Origin: Rugamonas fusca
GTDB lineage: Bacteria; Pseudomonadota; Gammaproteobacteria; Burkholderiales; Burkholderiaceae_D
Reading direction: 5' to 3'
NCBI RefSeq assembly: GCF_014042365.1
Contig: NZ_JACEZS010000001.1
Coordinates: forward strand, 186,001-250,000
DNA length: 64,000 nt
Position 1 is the first letter of the stretch, and every line of letters starts with the position of its first letter. The translations under genes were made by a program, and so were the position numbers. Of the stretch, positions 56,995 to 64,000 are shown in pieces. Below the pieces are notes generated by a model, which searched no databases, was not told where the DNA came from, and saw nothing but the letters and a program-made list of their open reading frames with translations.

Positions 56995-58584
56995 ATGACC
57001 ACGATCGTCGTCCTTCCCAGTGGCCGTACAGCGCCATACACCCCATCGGCCACGCAGGCAGTGGAACAGGCGTCTGTTGTCAGCCCGGCGCCCGCAGCCG
57101 GCGGTGCCGTCAAGCTCAGTCCTGGAGGTCTTGCCGCCGCCCGCCTGGACGCGGTGCCAGGGCTCGACCCGGACGCCACGCCGCTGCTGTGGGAATCGCC
57201 CGCGCGCGACAAGGTCACTTCGCTGATCGCCCGTAACTTCTTCGAACCATCCCTGGCCGGCCGCCTGCATGGCCTGGGCAGCGCCTTGCTGGCGCGTTTC
57301 TACGGAGATGGTACGGATGCCAGCCAGGCGGCACGTCCGCCGCGAAACGGCGCCGGGCTGTATTCCCCGGTTGCGGCTGCCGCTTTGGGCAAGCCAGTGG
57401 TCCATGGACAGGGCGAGAATCGGATTGCGCTCACCATTGCCACCACCGGCGGCGCACAAGTGTCGTTGACGCTCGACAGTGGCGAGGATGGCCTGGCCGT
57501 GCAGATGAAGAGCACCGGCACGCTGAATCAGGCTGCGCGCGCCGCGCTCGCCAAACTGGCGGACGCATTCCAGGAGGCGGTGGACGGCATCGCGCAAAGT
57601 CCGCCGCAACTGAAACTGGGTGGCTTGCTGCAATTCGATCCGACCGTGCTGGCGTCGGTGGACCTGCACAGTGTGGTAAAGGTGGCGACCGAGCCGGCAA
57701 CCACGCAAACGCTGGACCTGCACGCCGACAGCGCCCGACGCAAGGTCAGCTTCAACGGCGCCGCTGGTGCGGTGCATGTCAACGTTGACATGAGCCAGGT
57801 GGCTGCCCTCGGTAACAAGGCCCAGCAAGCCAGGGCCGTGGGCAGCTATTTGCAACAGGTTGACCTGGCCGCCGCGCGCGGGCACGGCGATGCATCGCTG
57901 GTGTCCATGTTCAAGGATGCGTTCGCCGAAATGAACAGCGGCTACGACGCGGCCAGCCTGCCCGCGGCGGACGGCGTCCGCACCAGCACACTGACGTTGT
58001 CCGGCGAAGACCACGCGCTGCTGACGGGGCTGGCCGATTTTGATGCGGGGATCACGCAAACGTCGAAGGCGGTCAACAAGATGCGCCCGCTTGAGCATGA
58101 TGGCTTTTCGTACCAGGTGGCGCAAAACACCAGTATTGGCGGGCGCAGCCAGGGTGACCGTTTCATCGCCCAGCACCAGCGCTCGCAACTTTGTGCGAGT
58201 TACCACATGCCGGCCGTGCCGGGTGGCCAATTGCGGCTGGACGGCGGGCCGGAAGACCAGAACTACGATTACTATCAGCTCGACGACAATGCCAGCTCGG
58301 ATGCGCTGATGGCATACGATCAGGGGCGCTTGAAAGCGGCGTCATTGCGGCAGTCGGCCACGCAGGCGACCCATGTGATGAAGTATGCGATGGGTCACCT
58401 GATCTCGGACCGCACTACGCCGGTCCGGCGCAACCTGCAACGCGACCTGGTGGAAGCATTGGCGCCAGACGTGAAGGGCGCGCACCCGCGCTCGCTGGAT
58501 GAGATCTTGCGCCGCCAGCAGCAATTGCAGGAAGTGGCCGGACTGGTCCCGCTGCAGGCGTATGGTGACGGAGCCGGAAATTGA
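56995..58584 (+). CDS. Unrecognised protein between duplicated tRNA-Val genes
   Basis: 529 residues from ATG 56995; I do not recognise a domain. There is no signal peptide or membrane helix. The N-terminus (about 1-60) is Ala/Pro-rich and flexible, the middle (about 130-330) has alternating hydrophobic strands and helices (QAARAALAKLADAFQEAVDG), and the C-terminus (about 380-529) is polar with RSQGDRFIAQHQRSQLCASYH and YDYYQLDDNASSD. Its Gln/Asp-rich C-terminal part and lack of a secretion signal fit a soluble or secretion-system-exported protein, but nothing proves export. It is a monocistronic gene between two copies of tRNA-Val, suggesting that it was inserted or duplicated with the tRNA. 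Confidence 0.7.
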   Translation: MTTIVVLPSGRTAPYTPSATQAVEQASVVSPAPAAGGAVKLSPGGLAAARLDAVPGLDPDATPLLWESPARDKVTSLIARNFFEPSLAGRLHGLGSALLARFYGDGTDASQAARPPRNGAGLYSPVAAAALGKPVVHGQGENRIALTIATTGGAQVSLTLDSGEDGLAVQMKSTGTLNQAARAALAKLADAFQEAVDGIAQSPPQLKLGGLLQFDPTVLASVDLHSVVKVATEPATTQTLDLHADSARRKVSFNGAAGAVHVNVDMSQVAALGNKAQQARAVGSYLQQVDLAAARGHGDASLVSMFKDAFAEMNSGYDAASLPAADGVRTSTLTLSGEDHALLTGLADFDAGITQTSKAVNKMRPLEHDGFSYQVAQNTSIGGRSQGDRFIAQHQRSQLCASYHMPAVPGGQLRLDGGPEDQNYDYYQLDDNASSDALMAYDQGRLKAASLRQSATQATHVMKYAMGHLISDRTTPVRRNLQRDLVEALAPDVKGAHPRSLDEILRRQQQLQEVAGLVPLQAYGDGAGN

Positions 58585-58650
58585 CCCGACGATTTACACT
58601 TTTTTCGGCAATATTGAAAATTGGCCTTCCCAAGCCGGGCGTTTGTGTGT

Positions 58651-58748
58651 GATAATTCGCCCCGCTTCGGGAGGTTAGCTCAGGGGTAGAGCACTGCATT
58701 CACACTGCAGGGGTCGCAAGTTCGAAACTTGCACTTCCCACCAGAATT
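58651..58748 (+). repeat. 98-bp direct repeat, copy 2 (contains tRNA-Val)
   Basis: Exact copy of 56682-56779. Outside it the terminators and upstream promoter differ, so the identical block is limited to the -10 element and tRNA. Confidence 0.9.
58669..58743 (+). tRNA. tRNA-Val (anticodon CAC), copy 2
   Basis: Identical in sequence to copy 1 at 56700-56774. The upstream -10 is TGTGATAAT (extended type). It has its own terminator with a different loop. Confidence 0.97.
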
Positions 58749-58749
58749 C

Positions 58750-58782
58750 AAAAGGCTTGCGCGCAAACGCAAGCCTTTTTTT
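58750..58782 (+). terminator. Terminator of tRNA-Val copy 2
   Basis: AAAAGGCTTGCG pairs with CGCAAGCC and is followed by seven T. The A run on the other side could let it act for the minus-strand sco gene ending at 58811. Confidence 0.9.
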
Positions 58783-58810
58783 ATTTGCGCGGCCGCCACA
58801 CTTGGGTGTG

Positions 58811-59419
58811 TCAGTGCGCCGCCACCGTGTCCTTGATCAGCTTGACGAACTCGGGATCGACCGCACCTATCTTGCCCGTGCGCCCCAGCACGCGGCCCTC
58901 GCTGTCGAGCAGCACCAGCACCGTGGTGTGGTTGTATTCGCCGCTTTCCAGCCGGCGGTACTGGATGTCGAGCGTGGCCGCGATCTTGCGCACGCTGGCC
59001 GCGTCGGTGCGGGCCACGGTCCAGTGGGATGGATCGAGTTCGCGCTGGCGCGCCACCTGCTTGAGCGCCTTGAGATCGTCGCGCGCCGGATCGAAGGTGA
59101 TCAGCAGCATGGACAGGCGGTCGCGCGCGTCCTGGTCCAGCGCCTGCTGGGTCTGGCGCATGGTATCGATCAGCATCGGGCAGACAAATTCACATGAGTT
59201 GTAGAACATGCTGACCACGACCGGATGGCCGCGCAGGTCGCGCAGCTTGAACGGCTTGCCGTCCTGGTTGTTCAAGGTAGCCGGCAACTGGTAGAGCGAG
59301 GTGGACGGCAAAGCGGTAGCAGGCGCCGCTGGCGCGTCCGTGGCCGAGGCGGGCAGGGCCAGCGCACACAGGGACGACAGCAGCAGGGCCGACAGGCGAG
59401 TACGGAGCATGGCGTTCAT
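58811..59419 (-). CDS. SCO1/SenC-family copper chaperone
   Basis: 202 residues with a signal peptide (1-26). The copper-binding motif is CEFVC in FYNSCEFVCPM and the conserved histidine is in YNHTTVLVLLD. The fold is thioredoxin-like. SCO proteins deliver Cu to the CuA centre of cytochrome oxidase; as the last gene of the nirK operon it probably supplies copper to the nitrite reductase. The start overlaps the NirV stop (ATGA). Confidence 0.92.
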   Translation of the reverse strand: MNAMLRTRLSALLLSSLCALALPASATDAPAAPATALPSTSLYQLPATLNNQDGKPFKLRDLRGHPVVVSMFYNSCEFVCPMLIDTMRQTQQALDQDARDRLSMLLITFDPARDDLKALKQVARQRELDPSHWTVARTDAASVRKIAATLDIQYRRLESGEYNHTTVLVLLDSEGRVLGRTGKIGAVDPEFVKLIKDTVAAH

Positions 59420-60210
59420 TTCTTTTCCTTGGTCAGGCTACGGGCGCAGCGGAAGCCCAGGTCGTTGGTGCTGTCGGCGCCCTTGAGCGACGATAGCAGC
59501 GCCACCCGCATCAGGATGGCGAAATTGTCGCGGTCTTGCAGGCTGATGGCGCCCGCCCCGCAGTATTGCAGCTTTTCCGGATCACCCTGGTCACGGCTGT
59601 CGGCGCTCACCAGCAGGGCGTTGAAGTCATCCACCCATTCCCAGATCAGGCCGTGCATGTCACGGATGCCGTAAAAGTTCGGCTTGCCGCCGATCGCCCC
59701 GTGGCTGCCGGTCGACGCCTGTGAATACCAGGCCAGGATGCGGGCCCGCCAGGCCGGGTCCTTGCGGGCATCGCGCCGGTGCTCGTCGGCGGCCGCCACG
59801 TATTCCCATTCGTACCAGGTGGGCAGGCGGGCCTGCTCGCTTTCGCAAAACGCCTGCGCCGCGAACCAGCTGACGTTGGTGACGGGCTGCTTGTCCAGGC
59901 CATCAACGGCGACGGCCTGGTCGTATTGGCGCAGGTAGTTCGCGTCCACGAAGATGGGCGGCGCCGCGCCCCGTTGCCATTCCGGGTGCGTGGCGATGAA
60001 GGCCTGGAACTCGCCGTTGGTGACCGGTTCGCTGCGCATGGCGAAGCGGTTCACCTTGACGGGCGGATTGCCCGCGTTCCCGCCCGAGAGCACCGTGACA
60101 AGCCGGCCCGCCGGCACGGCCACATAATCGGCCGCGCCGGCGTGACCTCCCCAGGCCAGCACCGCTGCGGCCAGCATGGGGAGGAACGGGCTTGTCGGTG
60201 GCAGCTTCAC
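59416..60210 (-). CDS. nirV: Formylglycine-generating-enzyme-like protein, NirV type
   Basis: 264 residues from GTG 60210, with a signal peptide (1-26). RSEPVTNGEFQAFI, PVTNVSWFAAQAFCESEQARLPTWYEWEYVA-type (split here) and GLIWEWVDDFN are SUMF1/FGE signatures. NirV proteins sit next to nirK and are thought to assist maturation or function of the copper reductase; they are not known sulfatase activators. It lies 13 bases after nirK and is coupled to sco. Confidence 0.88.
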   Translation of the reverse strand: MKLPPTSPFLPMLAAAVLAWGGHAGAADYVAVPAGRLVTVLSGGNAGNPPVKVNRFAMRSEPVTNGEFQAFIATHPEWQRGAAPPIFVDANYLRQYDQAVAVDGLDKQPVTNVSWFAAQAFCESEQARLPTWYEWEYVAAADEHRRDARKDPAWRARILAWYSQASTGSHGAIGGKPNFYGIRDMHGLIWEWVDDFNALLVSADSRDQGDPEKLQYCGAGAISLQDRDNFAILMRVALLSSLKGADSTNDLGFRCARSLTKEKK

Positions 60211-60223
60211 GTTGCGACCCGCT

Positions 60224-61723
60224 TCAGTGGGCGGCCTGTGCCTTCGGCGCCGGCTTGGCCCGCACCGCTTTCACGTCGGCGGCCTTGATCTGGCCGCCCT
60301 TGTTGTCCCAGCTGTTGAGCACGTAGGTGAGGATGTTGGCCACCTCGTCGTCGTTCAACTGGTTCATCGGTGGCATCACCGAGTCATACTGCTTGCCGTT
60401 CACCTGCACCTTGCCGGTCAAGCCGTGCAGCACCACGCCCACGGTGCGCTTGGGATCGGCATTCAGGAAGTCGGACTTGGCCAGCGGCGGGAACACGCCC
60501 GGCAAGCCTTCGCCGTTGGCCTGGTGGCAGACCGAGCAGGTGCCGGCGAACAGCGATTTGCCGGCGTTGATCTGCTCCTGCACGGTCAGGTTGCCACTGG
60601 CGGCGGCCGTCGCCGCCGTGGCGACCGCTTTCATGTTCGGTGCGGCGCGGTCGCCCAGGTAGACGGAATCGACTTCTTTGCCGGAGTAGATGGTCTTGTC
60701 CTCGGGGCCGTCCACCTTGAGGATGGCCAGCGCGCCTTTGTTGAAGGCGCGGAAGATCGAGTGGTCCACCATCACATAGCTGCCCGGCACCTTGGTGGTG
60801 AATTCCGCGATGGCGGCGCCGCCGGCCGGAATCAGCGTCGTTTGCACGTTGGTCTGGCTGTTGGTGCCGCCCTCGAAGCGTACGCGGTCGAAGATGGCGC
60901 CGATCACGTGGAAGCTGGACACCATGTTGGGGCCGCCGTTGCCGATGAACAGGCGCACTGATTCATTGGTCTTGGCCTTGATCGCGTTGTCGCCCGTGAG
61001 CGCGCCCTCGGCGCCATTGAACAGCACGTAGGTGGGCTTCTCGTCGATGGCTTTTTCCATGTCGAATGGCTGCAAGCCTTTCTCGCGGTACTTGCCGGTG
61101 GTGTAGAAGTCACCCTGCATCACGTAGTACTCGTGGTCGACGGGCGGCAAGCCTTCCGGCGGCTCCACCAGGATCAGGCCATACATGCCGTTGGCCACGT
61201 GCATGCCGACCGGCGCCGTGGCGCAGTGGTACACATAGATGCCCTCGTTGAGGGCCTTGAACGTGAATTGCGACTCGTGGCCTGGCGCCGTGAAACTGGA
61301 GGCGGCGCCGCCACCCGGTCCCGTGACGCCGTGCAGGTCGATGTTGTGGGGCATCTTGCTCGATGGATGGTTCTTGAGGTGGAACTCCACCGTGTCACCC
61401 TGGCGCACCCGGATGAAGCTGCCCGGCACGGAGCCGCCGAAGGTCCAGAACGTGTAGCTCACACCTTCCGAGATCGGCATCTGCTTTTCCACCACTTCCA
61501 GGTTGACGATCACCTTGGCCGGGTAGTTGCGGTTGGTGGGCGGTGGCACCATGGGCGGGCTGGTCAGCACTGCCGTGATGGGCGCGCCCTGGGGCGGGCC
61601 GAAGTCGCCAGGATATTTGCCTTTGGCATCGGCCGCCTGGGCCGAGGGAAGACCTGCCAGCAGGGCGGCGCATAGTCCGGCGGCGCGTAGCAGTGTGGAC
61701 AGGGACAAGGTGGAAGTTTGCAT
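60224..61723 (-). CDS. nirK: Copper nitrite reductase with C-terminal cytochrome c domain
   Basis: 499 residues with a signal peptide (1-30). Two cupredoxin domains: [12 protein letters not shown] carries type 1 and 2 copper histidines and the catalytic aspartate, [19 protein letters not shown] carries the type 1 cysteine, histidine and methionine, and [12 protein letters not shown] and [14 protein letters not shown] supply more ligands. A third domain at about residue 380 onward is a cytochrome c with C396SVC399H400 and MPPMNQL as axial ligand. Fused enzymes of this kind (as in Ralstonia pickettii) take electrons through their own haem. It reduces nitrite to NO in the periplasm. Confidence 0.96.
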   Translation of the reverse strand: MQTSTLSLSTLLRAAGLCAALLAGLPSAQAADAKGKYPGDFGPPQGAPITAVLTSPPMVPPPTNRNYPAKVIVNLEVVEKQMPISEGVSYTFWTFGGSVPGSFIRVRQGDTVEFHLKNHPSSKMPHNIDLHGVTGPGGGAASSFTAPGHESQFTFKALNEGIYVYHCATAPVGMHVANGMYGLILVEPPEGLPPVDHEYYVMQGDFYTTGKYREKGLQPFDMEKAIDEKPTYVLFNGAEGALTGDNAIKAKTNESVRLFIGNGGPNMVSSFHVIGAIFDRVRFEGGTNSQTNVQTTLIPAGGAAIAEFTTKVPGSYVMVDHSIFRAFNKGALAILKVDGPEDKTIYSGKEVDSVYLGDRAAPNMKAVATAATAAASGNLTVQEQINAGKSLFAGTCSVCHQANGEGLPGVFPPLAKSDFLNADPKRTVGVVLHGLTGKVQVNGKQYDSVMPPMNQLNDDEVANILTYVLNSWDNKGGQIKAADVKAVRAKPAPKAQAAH

Positions 61724-61825
61724 GTCGGTACCCTTTTCTTATCGTTCCGGCCTGACGGCGCCGGTTTCGTTGGCGAGCATTCAAATAACGTTCTTACAAC
61801 ATTGGTCTTGAGGCGTGTCAAAGAC

Positions 61826-61873
61826 TGCTACAGGTATACCTGATGAAATGTGGAAAAAGTTGACTCAGATCAA
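61826..61873 (-). promoter_or_regulatory. FNR-type promoter of the nirK operon
   Basis: TTGACTCAGATCAA (61860-61873) matches the FNR/DNR consensus TTGATnnnnATCAA at nine of ten fixed positions. On the minus strand the -10 TATACC occupies 61838-61833 and places the start of transcription near 61825-61826, so the site is centred at about -41.5, as in class II FNR activation. Low oxygen or NO should switch on nirK-nirV-sco. The rest of 61724-62068 holds no gene. Confidence 0.75.
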
Positions 61874-62068
61874 ATTGGCAAGAGATCGGGCCGCCTGGAT
61901 GGGGAGGGGCGGCGGCAAAGATACAATCTATTACATCTTTCAAATAAAACCTTGTCTACCTGAAATGTTTGGATTTCGTTTAGTCCATAACCGGATCGCA
62001 AGCAGGGCAGCCGCCCGCTGCGGACTGGGCATGACAAACAGCCATAACATTTAAGAATGGGAACAGAC

Positions 62069-63121
62069 ATGTTGAAATCCAAGAAAATCGCCCTGGCGGC
62101 ACTCGCACTGTGCGCCTCTTTCTCCGCCGTTGCCGCGGACGAAGCGATCAATCCATCGTGGTACATCCAGCCCAGCGTCAACGCCATGAAGCCTGACGGC
62201 GACTTCGGCGTGGACAAGCACGGCTTCGGCGCCGGCCTCAAGTTCGGCAAGGCCGTCAGTGACAACTGGGACGTGCAGATGGGCACCACCTACGCCCGTT
62301 CCCGCGACAACGGCGAGCGCTACCAGCAAAACACCTTTGGTGTCGATGGCCTGTACCTGTTCTCCCGTTCTACCTTCCGTCCGTTCGTGCTGGTGGGTGC
62401 CGGCATGGAGCATGACAAGGCCAACCTGAACACGGTGGGCCAGTTGTCGAAGAACTCGCCGTTCGTGAGCGCCGGCCTCGGTTTCCAGGCCTCGCTGAAC
62501 GACCAGTGGTCCATGCAGGCGGACCTGCGCGATGTGCACGGCTTCATCCGCGGCAATGAGTTCGGCACCAGCAAATCGAACAATTATTACCTGACCGTGG
62601 GCCTGAACTACGCGTTCAACAAGCCAGCCGCACGCCCCGTGCCGGTGGCACCCGTGGTGGCGCCGCAGCCGGTGGCCGAAGTGGCGCCGCCGCCCCCAGC
62701 GCCGGTCGCGCCACCGCCGCCTGCGCCAGCACGGTTTGAAAAGGTGACGATGTCGGCCACTGAATTGTTCGGCTTCGGCAGCGACAAGCTGCACGCCGGC
62801 CAGCCCAAGCTGGACGACATGGCCAAATTCCTCAACGAGAACGCCAGCGTGGAACACGTGATGGTGACCGGCTATGCCGACCGCCTGGGCAGCAGCAAGT
62901 CCAATCACGCGCTGTCGCTGCGCCGCGCCGAAGCCGTCAAGGCCTACCTGGTGGGCAAGGGCGTGGCCGCCAGCCGCATCAACACGGCGGGCAAGGGCGA
63001 GGAGCAGCCAGTCGTCCAGTGCGACAACAAGAAGCAAAAGCGCGCAGAGCTGATCAAGTGCCTGGAGCCTAACCGCCGCGTGGAGATCGAACAGGTCACC
63101 GTCGAACGTCGCGTCAACTAA
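62069..63121 (+). CDS. OmpA-family outer-membrane protein
   Basis: 350 residues from ATG 62069 (an ATG at 62057 would add four). A signal peptide (1-22, ending VAA), an eight-strand beta-barrel (about 28-195), a Pro/Ala/Val-rich linker (APVVAPQPVAEVAPPPPAP) and an OmpA C-terminal peptidoglycan-binding domain (about 235-350, GYADRLGSSKSNHALSLRRA). It anchors the outer membrane to peptidoglycan. Followed 72 bases later by the glycine-zipper gene. Confidence 0.95.
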   Translation: MLKSKKIALAALALCASFSAVAADEAINPSWYIQPSVNAMKPDGDFGVDKHGFGAGLKFGKAVSDNWDVQMGTTYARSRDNGERYQQNTFGVDGLYLFSRSTFRPFVLVGAGMEHDKANLNTVGQLSKNSPFVSAGLGFQASLNDQWSMQADLRDVHGFIRGNEFGTSKSNNYYLTVGLNYAFNKPAARPVPVAPVVAPQPVAEVAPPPPAPVAPPPPAPARFEKVTMSATELFGFGSDKLHAGQPKLDDMAKFLNENASVEHVMVTGYADRLGSSKSNHALSLRRAEAVKAYLVGKGVAASRINTAGKGEEQPVVQCDNKKQKRAELIKCLEPNRRVEIEQVTVERRVN

Positions 63122-63193
63122 GCCTTGCGGCCCGCACCGCGCCCGATGGCGCCGGCGCGGGCCGGTATCACCCCAACGAATCAGGAGTCTCAC

Positions 63194-63766
63194 ATGAACA
63201 AGCAAACCATCCTGCTGGCAGCCATGCTGGCCACCGGCTTCATCACCTCGCACGCTTCGGCGGCAGGCCAGAGTGCCCAGGACGCCGCGGCCCGCTACGA
63301 CAGCGACAAGAAACTGTGCGCCGATGAGCGCGAAGCGTCGCTGCGCATGCAGTGCCTGCGCGACGCCAAGGCCACCTACACCAAGGCCATGGAAAGCGCC
63401 AAGCCCGCCTCGCAAGCCAACGGCCATGCCGTGTGCGCGACCTGCGGCAAGGTCACTTCCGTCCACGTGACGGAGCAGGCCGGCCAGGGCGGCGCGCTGG
63501 GCGTGGTCGCCGGCGGTGTGGCCGGCGCGCTGCTGGGCCACCAGGTGGGCGGCGGCACGGGCCGTGACCTGGCCACCGTGGCCGGCGCGGCGGGCGGCGC
63601 CTACGCGGGCAACCAGGTTGAGAAAAAGATGACGGCCAAAAAAGTGTGGACCGTGGCGGTGCAGTACGAGAACGGCCGCCAGGCCCGGTTCACCTTCGAC
63701 AAGGACCCCGGCATGGTCGCCGGCGACAAGGTCAAGAACGCCGGCCACAGCATCGTGCGCTATTGA
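63194..63766 (+). CDS. Glycine-zipper 2TM-domain periplasmic protein
   Basis: 190 residues from ATG 63194, which has AGGAG in front. Signal peptide (1-22). The middle has CATCGKV, and then GALGVVAGGVAGALLGHQVGGGTGRDLATVAGAAGGAYAGNQVEKK, a glycine-zipper two-helix motif as in the 17-kDa antigen / SlyB class (here written in parts of no more than 20: GALGVVAGGVAGALLGHQ, then VAGAAGGAYAGNQ). It probably sits in or under the outer membrane. Same strand as ompA; co-expression likely. Confidence 0.87.
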   Translation: MNKQTILLAAMLATGFITSHASAAGQSAQDAAARYDSDKKLCADEREASLRMQCLRDAKATYTKAMESAKPASQANGHAVCATCGKVTSVHVTEQAGQGGALGVVAGGVAGALLGHQVGGGTGRDLATVAGAAGGAYAGNQVEKKMTAKKVWTVAVQYENGRQARFTFDKDPGMVAGDKVKNAGHSIVRY

Positions 63767-63909
63767 TCCACAGGGGCCGGACCGTGCGGTCTGGTCCCGA
63801 CGCCCGGTCCTTGCGGCCGGGATTCGTCCGATGCGACGATGTACCTGTCCACGCGTGCGGTTACACTGCTGGTATCAGCCAATAACCACACCAACCGGGG
63901 ACACAACGC

Positions 63910-64000
63910 ATGGGCATACTGTCGGGCATACGTATCATCGAAATCGCTGGCATCGGGCCGGCCCCATTCTGCGGCATGCTGCTGGCCGACATGGGCGCGG
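63910..64000 (+). CDS. CaiB/BaiF family CoA-transferase, 5' fragment
   Basis: The first 30 codons read [20 protein letters not shown] then [10 protein letters not shown], the N-terminus of alpha-methylacyl-CoA racemase / CaiB-type class III CoA-transferases. The catalytic aspartate lies beyond the window. The gene runs off the right edge. Confidence 0.85.
   Translation, partial: MGILSGIRIIEIAGIGPAPFCGMLLADMGA

Noticed and set aside
61815..62054. 79-codon plus-strand frame upstream of ompA
   Set aside because: It runs through the FNR site and nirK promoter and has no ribosome site or domain.

Overview
The window is high-GC, densely coded chromosomal DNA. The set of families (an FxDxF-type PEP-CTERM protein, DUF4124, DUF2069, a three-domain copper nitrite reductase, many c-di-GMP proteins, and a gloB / methyltransferase / rnhA / dnaQ / tRNA-Val order) points to a betaproteobacterium of the Oxalobacteraceae (Massilia / Duganella / Janthinobacterium type). 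This assignment is inferred from gene content; no database search was run. No CRISPR array, rRNA operon, complete insertion sequence or prophage was seen.

Layout. 1-4.6 kb: a truncated sigma-54 activator, an AdiA-type amino-acid decarboxylase ending in a REP-like terminator, a DUF4337 membrane protein and folA. 4.6-6.3 kb: a chemoreceptor. 6.5-10.6 kb: an AT-richer accessory patch with two lipoproteins, a 50-residue membrane protein and an S41 peptidase gene broken by one in-frame TGA. 10.6-18 kb: a serine beta-lactamase-like hydrolase, an MBOAT/SGNH acyl-transfer pair, a PEP-CTERM protein, and a LysR regulator convergent with a YeiH transporter. 18-31 kb: on the minus strand, a tightly packed run wrbA, DUF2069, FAD-oxidase, DUF4124, FtsX permease, lipocalin-like protein, ABC exporter and threonine-aldolase-like lyase, mostly with 4-bp overlaps, followed by rhlE, thyA and an alpha/beta hydrolase.

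31-43 kb: YihY, a second hydrolase with metY, a CBS protein, two large c-di-GMP proteins, an HDOD protein translationally coupled to one of them, aroC and an MFS carrier. 43-50 kb: aidB, upp, an orphan Hpt protein, cspA with a leader, and a LysR gene divergent from malate synthase. 50-59 kb: gloB, methyltransferase, rnhA, then a three-gene insert (secreted protein, CPA2 antiporter, YbdK ligase) before dnaQ, then two identical tRNA-Val(CAC) genes within 98-bp exact repeats that flank an unrecognised 529-residue gene. 59-64 kb: nirK-nirV-sco under a probable FNR-type promoter, an OmpA-like porin, a glycine-zipper protein and the start of a CaiB/BaiF CoA-transferase.

The strongest candidates for something undescribed are: the operon at 52.3-55.8 kb, which begins at a perfect 30-bp palindrome overlapping the -35 box and appears to make a leaderless mRNA; the orphan gene between the duplicated tRNA-Val genes; and the small membrane protein at 7.73-7.88 kb.
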